Shown: positions 1 to 7,168, numbered from the stretch's first letter. The stretch: 9,614 bases of DNA from Kiritimatiellales bacterium (GCA_021734595.1 JAIPIO010000157.1:1-9614); one strand, 5' to 3'. Notes: generated by a model not told the origin, from the letters alone. Made by a program: numbers and translations.

Positions 1-1070
1 AGCTGCCGGTATTTGAATCCGTTGCGGCACTGCCGCCAACCGGGTTTCCGAAGCTGGCGATGGTGCAGACTGCGGAGAGCGTTACGGTTAATGGCGACGA
101 CTTCACCATTGTCTTCGATAAAACCAAGGGGACGCTGAGTTCATATGTTTTCCAGGGATTGGAACTGATCAAGGAAGGTCCTCGTCCCGATTTCTGGCGG
201 GCACGGACGGACAACGATCTGGGCGCGGCCCAGCACAAGTATGTTTCCGATGGCTGGAAAACCGCCGGCGCAGAAGCGGTGGTTGCCGCGGCGCAGGCCA
301 AGCAGGGCGCCGACTCGGTGATGGTGTTTTTTAAACTGAAACTGCCGAAAGAGCTGGGCGAGGTCACCACGATCTATGCCGTCTACGGCAGCGGCGAAGT
401 GGCCGTGGAAATCAAATACAAGAAGGGGAGCAAGAAAGACCTGAAGCAGTTGGTGTACCGCTACGGAACCGCGCTGGCCATGCCGGCTGGGTTTGAAAAC
501 ATAACCTGGTATGGCCGCGGCGGGCTGCCGACCTACAGCGACCGCAAGTTTGAGCCGGTCGGCATCTACAGCGGGACCGTGGACGGGCAGTGGATCGACT
601 ACAGCAACCCGCAGGAAAACGGCAACAAGGTGGATGTCCGCTGGGTGGCGCTGCAGGACAAGAAGGGCCGGGGACTGCTGTTCAAGGGTGTGCAGCCGCT
701 GAGCGTCGGTGCACGCCATTTCGGGATGGAGGATATGGAGAAGGCTCCCTACACCTTCGAGATGACACGCCTGGACGAAGTGCTGGTGAACATCGACCTG
801 GCGCAGAACGGTGTGGGTGGCAACAACTCCTGGGGCGCGGTCGCCATGCCGGACTATCTGCTGCCGGCGGTGGACTTCAGTTATCGTTTCCACCTGTTGC
901 CGATCAAGGCGAAAGCCAACGAACTGCCGGAACTGGGCCGTCCGCTGGTCGGTGCACAGCGCACCTATGATGTAACTCTTCCCAAACTGGAAGGGAAGCT
1001 GACTAGCGTAAAGCAGAAGAAATGGAACCAACCGGTAAAAAAGAAAAAGAAAAAAACGGCTGCTCAGTGA
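1..1070 (+). CDS. GH2 beta-galactosidase-like protein, C-terminal part (5' end outside window)
   Basis: The reading frame is open from the first complete codon (base 3) to TGA at 1068-1070. The first in-frame ATG at 60 is therefore internal and the gene is cut by the window edge; about 355 residues are visible. They match the C-terminal small-chain beta-sandwich of GH2 beta-galactosidases. Supporting motifs are the block at 189-218 (DFWRARTDND), the tryptophan block at 507-548 (WYGRGGLPTYSDRK, where most relatives have a GPxENY-type core), a PQENG-x-DVRW block at about 610-645, and an SWG...YLLP ending near 830-870. This domain completes the active site of the TIM barrel encoded upstream. The family removes terminal beta-galactose (or beta-glucuronate and similar) from glycans; the exact substrate cannot be read here. 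The last 15 or so residues are lysine-rich, outside the domain. A secreted GH43-like protein follows after 109 nt on the same strand, suggesting an operon. Confidence 0.9.
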   Translation, partial: LPVFESVAALPPTGFPKLAMVQTAESVTVNGDDFTIVFDKTKGTLSSYVFQGLELIKEGPRPDFWRARTDNDLGAAQHKYVSDGWKTAGAEAVVAAAQAKQGADSVMVFFKLKLPKELGEVTTIYAVYGSGEVAVEIKYKKGSKKDLKQLVYRYGTALAMPAGFENITWYGRGGLPTYSDRKFEPVGIYSGTVDGQWIDYSNPQENGNKVDVRWVALQDKKGRGLLFKGVQPLSVGARHFGMEDMEKAPYTFEMTRLDEVLVNIDLAQNGVGGNNSWGAVAMPDYLLPAVDFSYRFHLLPIKAKANELPELGRPLVGAQRTYDVTLPKLEGKLTSVKQKKWNQPVKKKKKKTAAQ

Positions 1071-1165
1071 ACTCCGCGGGTTGATATTCTGTCGTATACT
1101 TCAGACTGGTAAAAATCCAGCCTGTGCCATACCATTGGCTGCATCGGCAGGAAACAGCGAACAAG

Positions 1166-1170
1166 AGGAG
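1166..1170 (+). promoter_or_regulatory. Shine-Dalgarno site that fixes the start of the GH43-like gene at 1180
   Basis: AGGAG lies nine nucleotides before ATG 1180. That start opens directly into a signal peptide. The longer frame from TTG 1081 adds 33 residues with no signal character and has no comparable site, so 1180 is preferred. Confidence 0.75.
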
Positions 1171-1179
1171 GGGAGCGGG

Positions 1180-4100
1180 ATGAGATCACTTAATCTGGTT
1201 GTGTGCAGTTTACTTCTCTTCTCGCTGAGTCGGCCGTGCGGGGCCGTTGACAATCCGTTGTTGCCGGAATCGGGCGGTTACCTTGGTCGGTACAACGGTG
1301 AGTATTACCTGCTTTGCTCGGTCTCGAACCAGATCATGCGGTCGGCCGATCTTTCGGTATGGACCAATACGTCCGCAACGTTCCAGATTCCGCTGGGGAA
1401 CAAAGACGCAACTATTTCCGGTGCCGGGGAGTTGGCCTACCGCAACGGCGTGTTCCACATCTATCCCGACGGTCTCGGCCATGTTTTTGCAACCGATCCG
1501 CTGGGTCCGTACACGCAGGGAAGCCGCAACAGCATCTCCACCACCGGCATCCAGCTGTTTCAGGATGAAAGCGGCGGGCTGATCAACGTTGCGCACGTGG
1601 CAGGCAGTAAAAACAGCGGTGAAATCTGGGCCGGGGAATACCGGACTCCATGGAACACCAGCAAGAAGCCGCGTCGGTTGCTGGACGGGCGCAGGGGCAT
1701 GTGGGATTCGCTCGACAGCGCCGACCTTGGCGATCCGGACCTGCTGGCCTACCGCAACAACTATTATCTGCTATATGCCGCCAACAATCCGAGCCCGCGA
1801 ACCGGCCTGCGCGAAATCGGGGTGGCCCGGTATCATTCCCTCTTCAAGATGGACAACGAGAAGAAGATTCCCGAGCCGGTGCTGATGCGGAATGCGGAAC
1901 GCTTTGCCCGCAATTATGAAACCATTCTGCCGACCGCTGAATACATGGCCTGGAAGGCGCGCTACACACTGAAGGAGCCTGCCGAGGGCTGGCAGCAACT
2001 GAAATACAAACTTTCCGGTTGGCGGACCGCCACCGGCGGATTCGGTTTCCCGTTCGAGGACCGCGGCGCGCAGCTGCATGCCTGCAAAACCAAGTGGACG
2101 ACCGATCAAATCTGGATACGACGGGAATTTGAAGTTGGGCGTGCAACGCCGAAGCGACTGTTGCTTAAGATCCGCCATGAACGCGCCGCCCAGGTTTTCC
2201 TCAATGGCGTCAAGGTTTACGAGTCGGCCGAACCGGCGCTGGCCTACCGGATGGTGGATATTTCCGCGAAGGCAAACGCGGTGCTGCAGGATGGCGATAA
2301 TATTATTGCAGTGCATGCCGTGGCGGACAAAAGCAGTACGGCCTACCGGTTTATTGATTTCGGCATCTACGATATCGGCGGTGTCGAGGTGGAACCAACC
2401 GTGTATGCCCTGAACCGGCCGATCATTGTCGAGGGGCCGAACGGGCTGGAAAAATGGATCAGCTACCGTGCATTCTGGGACGGGAAACCCGGTGCGGGGC
2501 TCGACCGTGTGTTCTTTTTTGACAAGGAGCTTTATGTGGACGGCCCGACCACCACCAACACCCCGGGGTATCATCCGCCACCAACCCAGCCGACGTTCCG
2601 CGATCTGTTCAGCCAGGCATCCGATTTCCCCTCCGGCCAACGATGGACTTTTGCGGGAGGGCAGTGGTCGTTCCGCGACGGCGCAATGGTCCAGGCGGAC
2701 AGGGCCGCGCCTGCCAAGGCCATGATCAAGAGTTCGCCGGCAGAAAACTACCTGTTCGAGGCCAGTGTGCGGTTCCCGGAAAAGGGAAAAGGGGTTGCCG
2801 GCATCGTGGCGTTCAGCGACGGGGATGTGGAACTGCTGATTATGCTTAACCAAGAGCGGAACTCGTGGTCATACCGGATTGAGCCCGGCAACAGCCTGTC
2901 GGGCAAAACCTATGCGCTGCCCCGGGACTTTCATTTCATGGAGCCGAATCCCATGATCCAAGGCAAGGTGCCGCCGTTTCATCGTTTGCGTGTGACCAAG
3001 AACGCGGGCAACTTCAACGTGATGCTCGATGAAATCTCACTGACCGGGGAAAACCCGATTCAAACCAGGATGTTCGGGGCGGGACTTCCGGGAGTCTATT
3101 GCCAGAACAGTGCCGCCGCGTTCGACGGCGTGGTGTATACCGTCGGCTGGGACGAGTTTAACGAGTATATCGCCGGTTGGCGGTTTGAGGAGGAGGGTTT
3201 CGAAACCCGCGCCGACTGGCGGCTGTCAGACGAAGGCCTCGAGCAGAAAAAACATTCCGGAACCGCCATGGCGCCTAAGGGCGACCGGCTGGAGAGCTAT
3301 GGGTTTACCGTCAATGCCAGAACGCCCGAACTCTCCGACCGCAAGGGCGAAGCCTACGGCGTATTCCCGGTCTTTATCGACAAGGACAACTACCTGCAGG
3401 CGGTGATCAACCCCCATGAACGCAAGCTGGTGGTGACCGGAAAATCCAACGGTGTCGAGGTGGGTCCATGGGAGGCGCCACTGGCCCGCACCGTTCCCCG
3501 GCGGCACCTGTACGACGACGGCACCTCGTACAAGGATATTGTAGCATGGGTCTATGCGTTAAGATCTGAATCCATCATTTCCGGGGTGGATGTCCGCTGG
3601 CTGGAAGGTGAATTCGACTATCTGCGGGAAGAATTCGTTGTTCCAACCGATCAGGTCCACGTTACCTTTGCCACCATACGGAACGACGATTATGATGTGA
3701 TTCTGTGGAATGACGGACGGTTTGAAGACGCCGATGTGCCCAAGCCGTTGACCCAAGAGCCCGGCATATTGAACGAAATCAGGTTCCGCAGTCAGGAGGC
3801 GGACCATGTCGCCTTCGGTATTTATGATATCGATACCGTCCGCATTGTGATCGACAGCAAAACCGGACGCTTCAAGCGCTATTATGAACCCGATTCATAT
3901 CTGGCACCGGACGAAGAAGTCGAATATTCCGATGACATTGATTTTTCAGGTGAAGAAGGCCGCCCGCAGGAGGTGCTTGTGAACGTCGAACTCGAATCGA
4001 GCTACTTTTTCCGCTGTGTCAAGCTGTCCGACAAGGTCATCATCCACCTTAACGGAGAACCGGCGCTGACCATCAACGGCAACTGGCCGCCCGCGCAGGT

Positions 4101-4188
4101 AGGGCTCGTAACCATCGAGCAGCCTTGTGTCTTCAACGGCATCACCCTCATGCATTATCCCGAGCCACTGGCGGACAAGAAGAAGTAG
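1180..4188 (+). CDS. Secreted GH43-like beta-propeller protein with nested beta-sandwich modules, 1002 aa
   Basis: Start ATG 1180 is chosen for its AGGAG site and a signal peptide (residues 1-22, cut after CGA). Residues 25 to about 250 and 410-460 read as a five-bladed GH43-like propeller. Blade 1 carries NPLLP...YNGEYYLLCS with SADLSVW, blade 2 ends FATDPLGPYT, blade 3 is IQLFQDESGGL, blade 4 is DPDLLAYRNNYYLLYAANNP, and blade 5 is VEGPNGLEKWISYRAFWDG...VDGP. A galactose-binding-like sandwich (about 250-408) interrupts blades 4 and 5. Residues 474-660 form a LamG/DUF1080-like sandwich. A second one (668-767 and about 928-996) is split by another galactose-binding-like insert that shares the REF-V and FGIYDI signatures with the first. 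The canonical GH43 acids seem replaced: Gly32/33 in blade 1, Gln125 in blade 3, Gly184-Asp185 in blade 4. It may therefore be a glycan-binding pseudoenzyme, or use other acids (Asp185, Glu30). It follows the GH2 gene and probably acts on the same polysaccharide. Family-level assignment is fairly secure; catalysis and substrate are not. Confidence 0.8.
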   Translation: MRSLNLVVCSLLLFSLSRPCGAVDNPLLPESGGYLGRYNGEYYLLCSVSNQIMRSADLSVWTNTSATFQIPLGNKDATISGAGELAYRNGVFHIYPDGLGHVFATDPLGPYTQGSRNSISTTGIQLFQDESGGLINVAHVAGSKNSGEIWAGEYRTPWNTSKKPRRLLDGRRGMWDSLDSADLGDPDLLAYRNNYYLLYAANNPSPRTGLREIGVARYHSLFKMDNEKKIPEPVLMRNAERFARNYETILPTAEYMAWKARYTLKEPAEGWQQLKYKLSGWRTATGGFGFPFEDRGAQLHACKTKWTTDQIWIRREFEVGRATPKRLLLKIRHERAAQVFLNGVKVYESAEPALAYRMVDISAKANAVLQDGDNIIAVHAVADKSSTAYRFIDFGIYDIGGVEVEPTVYALNRPIIVEGPNGLEKWISYRAFWDGKPGAGLDRVFFFDKELYVDGPTTTNTPGYHPPPTQPTFRDLFSQASDFPSGQRWTFAGGQWSFRDGAMVQADRAAPAKAMIKSSPAENYLFEASVRFPEKGKGVAGIVAFSDGDVELLIMLNQERNSWSYRIEPGNSLSGKTYALPRDFHFMEPNPMIQGKVPPFHRLRVTKNAGNFNVMLDEISLTGENPIQTRMFGAGLPGVYCQNSAAAFDGVVYTVGWDEFNEYIAGWRFEEEGFETRADWRLSDEGLEQKKHSGTAMAPKGDRLESYGFTVNARTPELSDRKGEAYGVFPVFIDKDNYLQAVINPHERKLVVTGKSNGVEVGPWEAPLARTVPRRHLYDDGTSYKDIVAWVYALRSESIISGVDVRWLEGEFDYLREEFVVPTDQVHVTFATIRNDDYDVILWNDGRFEDADVPKPLTQEPGILNEIRFRSQEADHVAFGIYDIDTVRIVIDSKTGRFKRYYEPDSYLAPDEEVEYSDDIDFSGEEGRPQEVLVNVELESSYFFRCVKLSDKVIIHLNGEPALTINGNWPPAQVGLVTIEQPCVFNGITLMHYPEPLADKKK

Positions 4189-4220
4189 TTGCCGCGGAAA
4201 AACGGGCCGGCACTCCGTAG

Positions 4221-4266
4221 TTCCAGCCATTGGAAAACATCCTGCCTGGTTTTCCAGCCCTTGGAA
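4221..4266. repeat. Pair of 15-nt palindromic repeats, 31 nt apart, between convergent genes
   Basis: TTCCAGCCATTGGAA at 4221-4235 and TTCCAGCCCTTGGAA at 4252-4266 differ at one base and are separated by 16 nt. Each has 5-bp arms (TTCCA/TGGAA) around five bases. The pair sits in the 136-nt gap between two genes that end toward each other. The same repeat, at the same spacing, recurs at 5488-5533 and 8303-8410. Confidence 0.9.
4230..4257. terminator. Possible bidirectional hairpin between convergent genes
   Basis: TTGGAAAAC at 4230-4238 can pair with GTTTTCCAG at 4249-4257 (nine pairs, one G-T) around a 10-nt loop. It lies 41 nt past the stop of the GH43-like gene and 67 nt past the stop of the opposing gene. 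No clear U-tract follows on either strand, so a terminator role is inferred from position only. The stem is built from the inner halves of the two palindromic repeats. Confidence 0.35.
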
Positions 4267-4324
4267 AAGGGCGGAGGTTCTGAGGGATGCCTCAACTTAA
4301 CAGGCGGAGAAGGAGGGGGGGGCG

Positions 4325-5269
4325 CTATTTTTTCTTACCCTTTTTGCGCAGGCCCAGTGGGGTTGGCGGATCAGGTTGCCTTTTGAGTTTTGCCATCCAT
4401 TCGTCCGATAAAAAAGTTTTGGAACTGCTTTTTTCATCAAGAATCTCATTGCCGCATTTCAGGAGTACGACAAAGCCCCGATACTCATCGCCGGAATCTG
4501 CAACCCTGGCATCTCCACCGCCTGATCCGTTGTCAAGATCGTTGTTGATGCGCTCGGTGGTGACTTCCGCCCAAGTGAAGTCGAGAGAGGTGACCGTGTG
4601 ATCGATTTTCTTCTTCCCCGGCACCTGGATTTCCGTACTGCCTTTATCGCCCAGAACCGGATCGATTTCGCCGTCTTCCGTGATGGGAGTTTTGATGAAA
4701 TACCATTCGAGTTGATACGTATCATCGCCGGGAGTCATGTTGGCCACCGAAATTTTCAGGGTGCATGTTTCGGCTTTGGATTTAGTGGTTGTCGTGATTT
4801 CGGTATTATCTTTCGTTGTTTCCACGACATTCCTGTCGTTTGTTTTCTTCAGGCTGGATTTAACGGAGAGACGGCCCAGATGCGTACGCGCCTCGCCGAT
4901 CTGGCGGGGATTCCCCTCCAGCTTGTTTTTGAGAGCCCTGGTGCGGTCATAGGCGGTGTAATGCGCGTAGTCTTCGGCAAACATTGTTTTTCGCGTAAAT
5001 GTATCAAGCATCAAGCGGCTGTAGGTGACCGGTCCGACCTCCATCATGATGGTTACCGTTCCCGGGGTCAGCAAGGCCAGTTCGCCCCGGTGGATGGCGC
5101 CGGTGGTCAGTTTTATCGTAACCTCTTTGCCGGTTTCCGGAGGTTCGAAACTCTCAAGAAGTTCTTCCTTCTGCGTTTCATAATATTGCCGCAGGTCGAC
5201 CTGTTCGGCAAAGGCGACGCTCAGCAGCATAAACAGCATGAGAAAACATAGACGAGCTGATTTAAACAT
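4325..5269 (-). CDS. Secreted protein of unknown function with SH3-like N-terminal domain, 314 aa
   Basis: Start ATG at 5269 is preferred over in-frame codons upstream because it opens straight into a signal peptide (residues 1-21, MFKSARLCFLML...SVAFA, cut before EQV). Only a weak GGGG stretch precedes it. After a short charged helix (about 27-42), residues 48-90 (VTIKLTTGAIHRGELALL... then VGPVTYSR) look like a small SH3-like beta-barrel. This fold is often seen in secreted Planctomycetes/Verrucomicrobia proteins where a TTG-x-x-x-G-x-L pattern recurs. Residues 145-168 are Thr/Lys-rich and probably a linker. Residues 169-275 alternate hydrophobic residues (CTLKISVANM, YQLEWYFIKT, FVVLLKCGNEIL) like a second beta-sandwich. 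The tail is basic (KKGKKK). No enzyme motif is seen. It is convergent with the GH43-like gene and divergent from the fucosidase gene, so it is not in either operon. Confidence 0.7.
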   Translation of the reverse strand: MFKSARLCFLMLFMLLSVAFAEQVDLRQYYETQKEELLESFEPPETGKEVTIKLTTGAIHRGELALLTPGTVTIMMEVGPVTYSRLMLDTFTRKTMFAEDYAHYTAYDRTRALKNKLEGNPRQIGEARTHLGRLSVKSSLKKTNDRNVVETTKDNTEITTTTKSKAETCTLKISVANMTPGDDTYQLEWYFIKTPITEDGEIDPVLGDKGSTEIQVPGKKKIDHTVTSLDFTWAEVTTERINNDLDNGSGGGDARVADSGDEYRGFVVLLKCGNEILDEKSSSKTFLSDEWMAKLKRQPDPPTPLGLRKKGKKK

Positions 5270-5366
5270 AATAACCCCATATTTTTGGCTATTTGACATA
5301 ATTCGTAGTCTATAAGTCATACCCATGGCATGCAAAGGAAGAGTTGAATTATTTAAGGCGCTTTTC

Positions 5367-5480
5367 ATGGCGGAAAAAAAGGAGCTCGATCACGATTCCA
5401 ATTTCCGTTTGCCCGGACGGGTCATTGCTCTGTTTGGCTCAATATGGGTGCGGTCTTCAGGTGCCGCTGAAGACACGTAA
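5367..5480 (+). CDS. Possible small ORF, 37 aa, unrecognised
   Basis: ATG 5367 to TAA 5480 encodes a 37-residue peptide starting MAEKKELDHDSN, with a hydrophobic middle (RVIALFGSIWV) and an acidic end (AAEDT). A weak AAGG lies about nine bases upstream. The last third overlaps the inverted repeat at 5453-5474, so translation would affect that hairpin if it forms in RNA. I do not recognise the peptide. Reading frames of this length occur by chance, and nothing else supports it. Confidence 0.15.
   Translation: MAEKKELDHDSNFRLPGRVIALFGSIWVRSSGAAEDT
5453..5474. repeat. Perfect 8-bp inverted repeat (operator or RNA hairpin candidate)
   Basis: GTCTTCAG and CTGAAGAC are exact reverse complements around a 6-nt centre, GTGCCG. 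On the + strand an A-rich stretch follows and no U-tract, so it is unlikely to be an intrinsic terminator in either direction. Its centre (5463.5) lies about 31.5 nt before the centre of the palindromic repeat at 5488-5502, the same phase as the repeats themselves. Confidence 0.5.
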
Positions 5481-5487
5481 AAAAGCA

Positions 5488-5533
5488 TTCCAACGATTGG
5501 AACTTTCTGGATCTGTTATTCCAACCATTGGAA
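5488..5533. repeat. Pair of 15-nt palindromic repeats, 31 nt apart, upstream of the fucosidase gene
   Basis: TTCCAACGATTGGAA at 5488-5502 and TTCCAACCATTGGAA at 5519-5533 differ at one base and are separated by a 16-nt spacer. That spacer sequence is unrelated to those of the other two sites. The pair lies 133 nt before the GH29 start codon. Confidence 0.9.
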
Positions 5534-5572
5534 GCTGCGCGTCGCGACTCGTCTTTCGCGTATCAGGGTGAT

Positions 5573-5603
5573 GTCAATAATATCCATCCCATGGTCAATA
5601 TTA
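5573..5603 (+). promoter_or_regulatory. Direct repeat GTCAATAnTA, 21-nt period, upstream of the GH29 gene
   Basis: GTCAATAATA (5573-5582) and GTCAATATTA (5594-5603) match at nine of ten bases and start 21 nt apart, two helical turns. They lie 63-93 nt before the GH29 start. Same-face direct repeats at about 21 nt are typical of AraC/XylS-type activator sites, but no regulator gene is in the window. The assignment rests on spacing and position only. Confidence 0.3.
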
Positions 5604-5665
5604 GCTATTTTGTTAAATGCAGAATAGCAGTACAAATGTTGGAACACGAAAATGGGAGAACGAGG

Positions 5666-7168
5666 ATGAAGCAGACGATACTATTCGGATTGGCATGTTT
5701 GTTGGCCGTGGGTTCCGCCCAGGCGGGCGCACAGGCGCAAAAGCCCTATCAGGGCACCATCGAATCGCTGAAGCAGTACGAGTGCCCGGAATGGTTCCGC
5801 GACGCCAAGTTCGGCATCTACCTGCACTGGGGCGCCTATTCGGTGGCCGAGCAGGGCGAGTGGTATGCGCGCAAGCTCTACGATGAAACCACCCCGGAAT
5901 ACCAGCACCACCTGAAAACCTACGGCCATCCGTCCGAACATGGATATGCCGATTTCATTCCGCAGTGGAAGGCCGAAAACTTCGACCCCGACGCGTTGCT
6001 GGCTCTTTTTAAACGCGCCGGAGCCAAATATTTCACCCCCTGCGCGGTGCACCACGACAACTTCGACCTGTGGGATTCCAAATACCATGAGTGGAACGCC
6101 GTCAACATGGGACCGAAGAAGGACCTGATCCGGCTGTGGAAGGATGCCACGCTCAAGGCCGGTCTGCGCTTCGGCGTTACCACCCACCTGTCGCGCAGCT
6201 ACTGCTGGCTCAACACCGCCAACCAGGCCGATACCGAGGGTTCGAAGAAAGGCGTCCCGTACGATGGAGCCCAAGGCAAGGCGAAAGGGCTTTATCCGCC
6301 GAACGACGGCCAGAGCACCCATCCGCGCGCACCGTACAATGCGCCGAAGGAGTGGCGCGAGTTGTGGGCCAAGCGCGTCAAGCAGCTGGTCGAGGACTAC
6401 GACCCGGACTGCCTCTATTTCGACTGCGCGATTCCCTTCCGCGGCGAAGATGCCGGCAAGACCGGCATGGATGTGATCGCCCACTTCTATAATGAACGGC
6501 CGGAAGGCGTCATGTGCGTCAAGGAGCGTCCGTGGCAGGGCCTCTACGCCGACGGCATGACGACGCTCGACTATGAACGCGGCAAGGCCGCCTGCATCCT
6601 GCCCGAACCGTGGCAGGCCGACGACTCCATCGGCTCCTGGGGCTACAATCCGGCCAAGCCCTACATGAAGCCGGGGCTGGTGGTCGACAAGATCATCGAC
6701 ATTGTCTCCAAGAACGGAAACATGCTGCTTAACATTCCGATCAAGGCCGACGGGACGCTCGACCAGGAAGCCACCGAGCTGCTGAACAAGGTGGGCGAAT
6801 GGTTTGACGTCAATGGCGAGGGCATCTACGGCACCCGTCCGTGGTATCTCTTCGGCGAGGGCAAGAATTCCATCGGCGCGCACGATTTGGAATCGGCACT
6901 GACCTCCAAGGATATCCGCTACACCACCAAGGGCGACACGCTCTATGCCTTCGTCATGGACTGGCCGCGAGGCAAAAAGCCGGTAGTTCTGGAGTTCATT
7001 ACCGAAATGAATATGCGCATCGGCAAGGTTTCATCGGTTGAATTGCTGGGTTGTAAAGGCGAACTGAAGTGGGAAGCGGGTCCCGACGGTCTTGAGATCA
7101 TCTTCCCAAAGGAAAAACCCTCCGACTATGCCCATTGCCTGAAAATCCAGTTTGAGGAGAGGAAGTAG
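5666..7168 (+). CDS. Secreted GH29 alpha-L-fucosidase, 500 aa
   Basis: The enzyme hydrolyses terminal alpha-L-fucose from glycans with retention, probably in the periplasm or outside the cell. ATG 5666 is chosen over the upstream in-frame ATG 5528 because a GGGAG site lies seven bases before it and a signal peptide follows (residues 1-20, ending SAQA). The catalytic barrel spans about residues 38-385. It shows WFRDAKFGIYLHWG (His54), the HHD triad at 129-131 in AGAKYFTPCAVHHDNFDLW, and YDPDCLYFD with Asp253 as the expected nucleophile. DYERG (Glu304, a possible acid/base residue), the PWQADDSIGSWGY block and the NGNMLLNIP block complete the family pattern. Residues 395-500 form the usual C-terminal beta-sandwich. 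Length is normal for bacterial GH29. Codon use is strongly GC-rich, unlike the AT-rich upstream region. It likely works with the GH2 and GH43-like proteins on a fucose- and galactose-containing glycan; that link is inferred from proximity. Confidence 0.95.
   Translation: MKQTILFGLACLLAVGSAQAGAQAQKPYQGTIESLKQYECPEWFRDAKFGIYLHWGAYSVAEQGEWYARKLYDETTPEYQHHLKTYGHPSEHGYADFIPQWKAENFDPDALLALFKRAGAKYFTPCAVHHDNFDLWDSKYHEWNAVNMGPKKDLIRLWKDATLKAGLRFGVTTHLSRSYCWLNTANQADTEGSKKGVPYDGAQGKAKGLYPPNDGQSTHPRAPYNAPKEWRELWAKRVKQLVEDYDPDCLYFDCAIPFRGEDAGKTGMDVIAHFYNERPEGVMCVKERPWQGLYADGMTTLDYERGKAACILPEPWQADDSIGSWGYNPAKPYMKPGLVVDKIIDIVSKNGNMLLNIPIKADGTLDQEATELLNKVGEWFDVNGEGIYGTRPWYLFGEGKNSIGAHDLESALTSKDIRYTTKGDTLYAFVMDWPRGKKPVVLEFITEMNMRIGKVSSVELLGCKGELKWEAGPDGLEIIFPKEKPSDYAHCLKIQFEERK

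Larger units (their letters stand above)
5270..5665. other. 396-nt divergent intergenic region with several ordered DNA elements
   Basis: This region separates the unknown secreted gene (- strand) from the GH29 gene (+ strand) and must hold both promoters. I could not name a convincing sigma-70 promoter on either strand. It contains a perfect 8-bp inverted repeat (5453-5474), two palindromic repeats (5488-5502 and 5519-5533), a direct repeat GTCAATA-N-TA 21 nt apart (5573-5603), and one possible 37-codon reading frame (5367-5480). Base composition is visibly more AT-rich than the flanking enzyme gene. Confidence 0.6.

Noticed and set aside
141..1031. Long - strand frame of 296 aa antisense to the GH2 gene
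   Set aside because: It is a shadow of a GC-rich coding region; its translation has no recognisable domain, while the + frame matches GH2 motif by motif.
1081..1100. Promoter TTGATA...TATACT before the GH43-like gene
   Set aside because: The two hexamers are only 8 nt apart, far from the 16-18 nt needed, and no better -35 fits the TATACT.
1081..1179. N-terminal extension of the GH43-like protein from TTG 1081
   Set aside because: It would bury the signal peptide behind 33 unrelated residues, and a good AGGAG site precedes ATG 1180.
4598..5251. 217-aa + strand frame opposite the unknown secreted gene
   Set aside because: The - strand frame has a signal peptide and plausible beta domains; the + frame shows no start signal or recognisable motif.
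5681..6883. 400-aa - strand frame opposite the fucosidase gene
   Set aside because: The + frame carries complete GH29 motifs; the antisense translation is low-complexity and lacks a start site or known domain.
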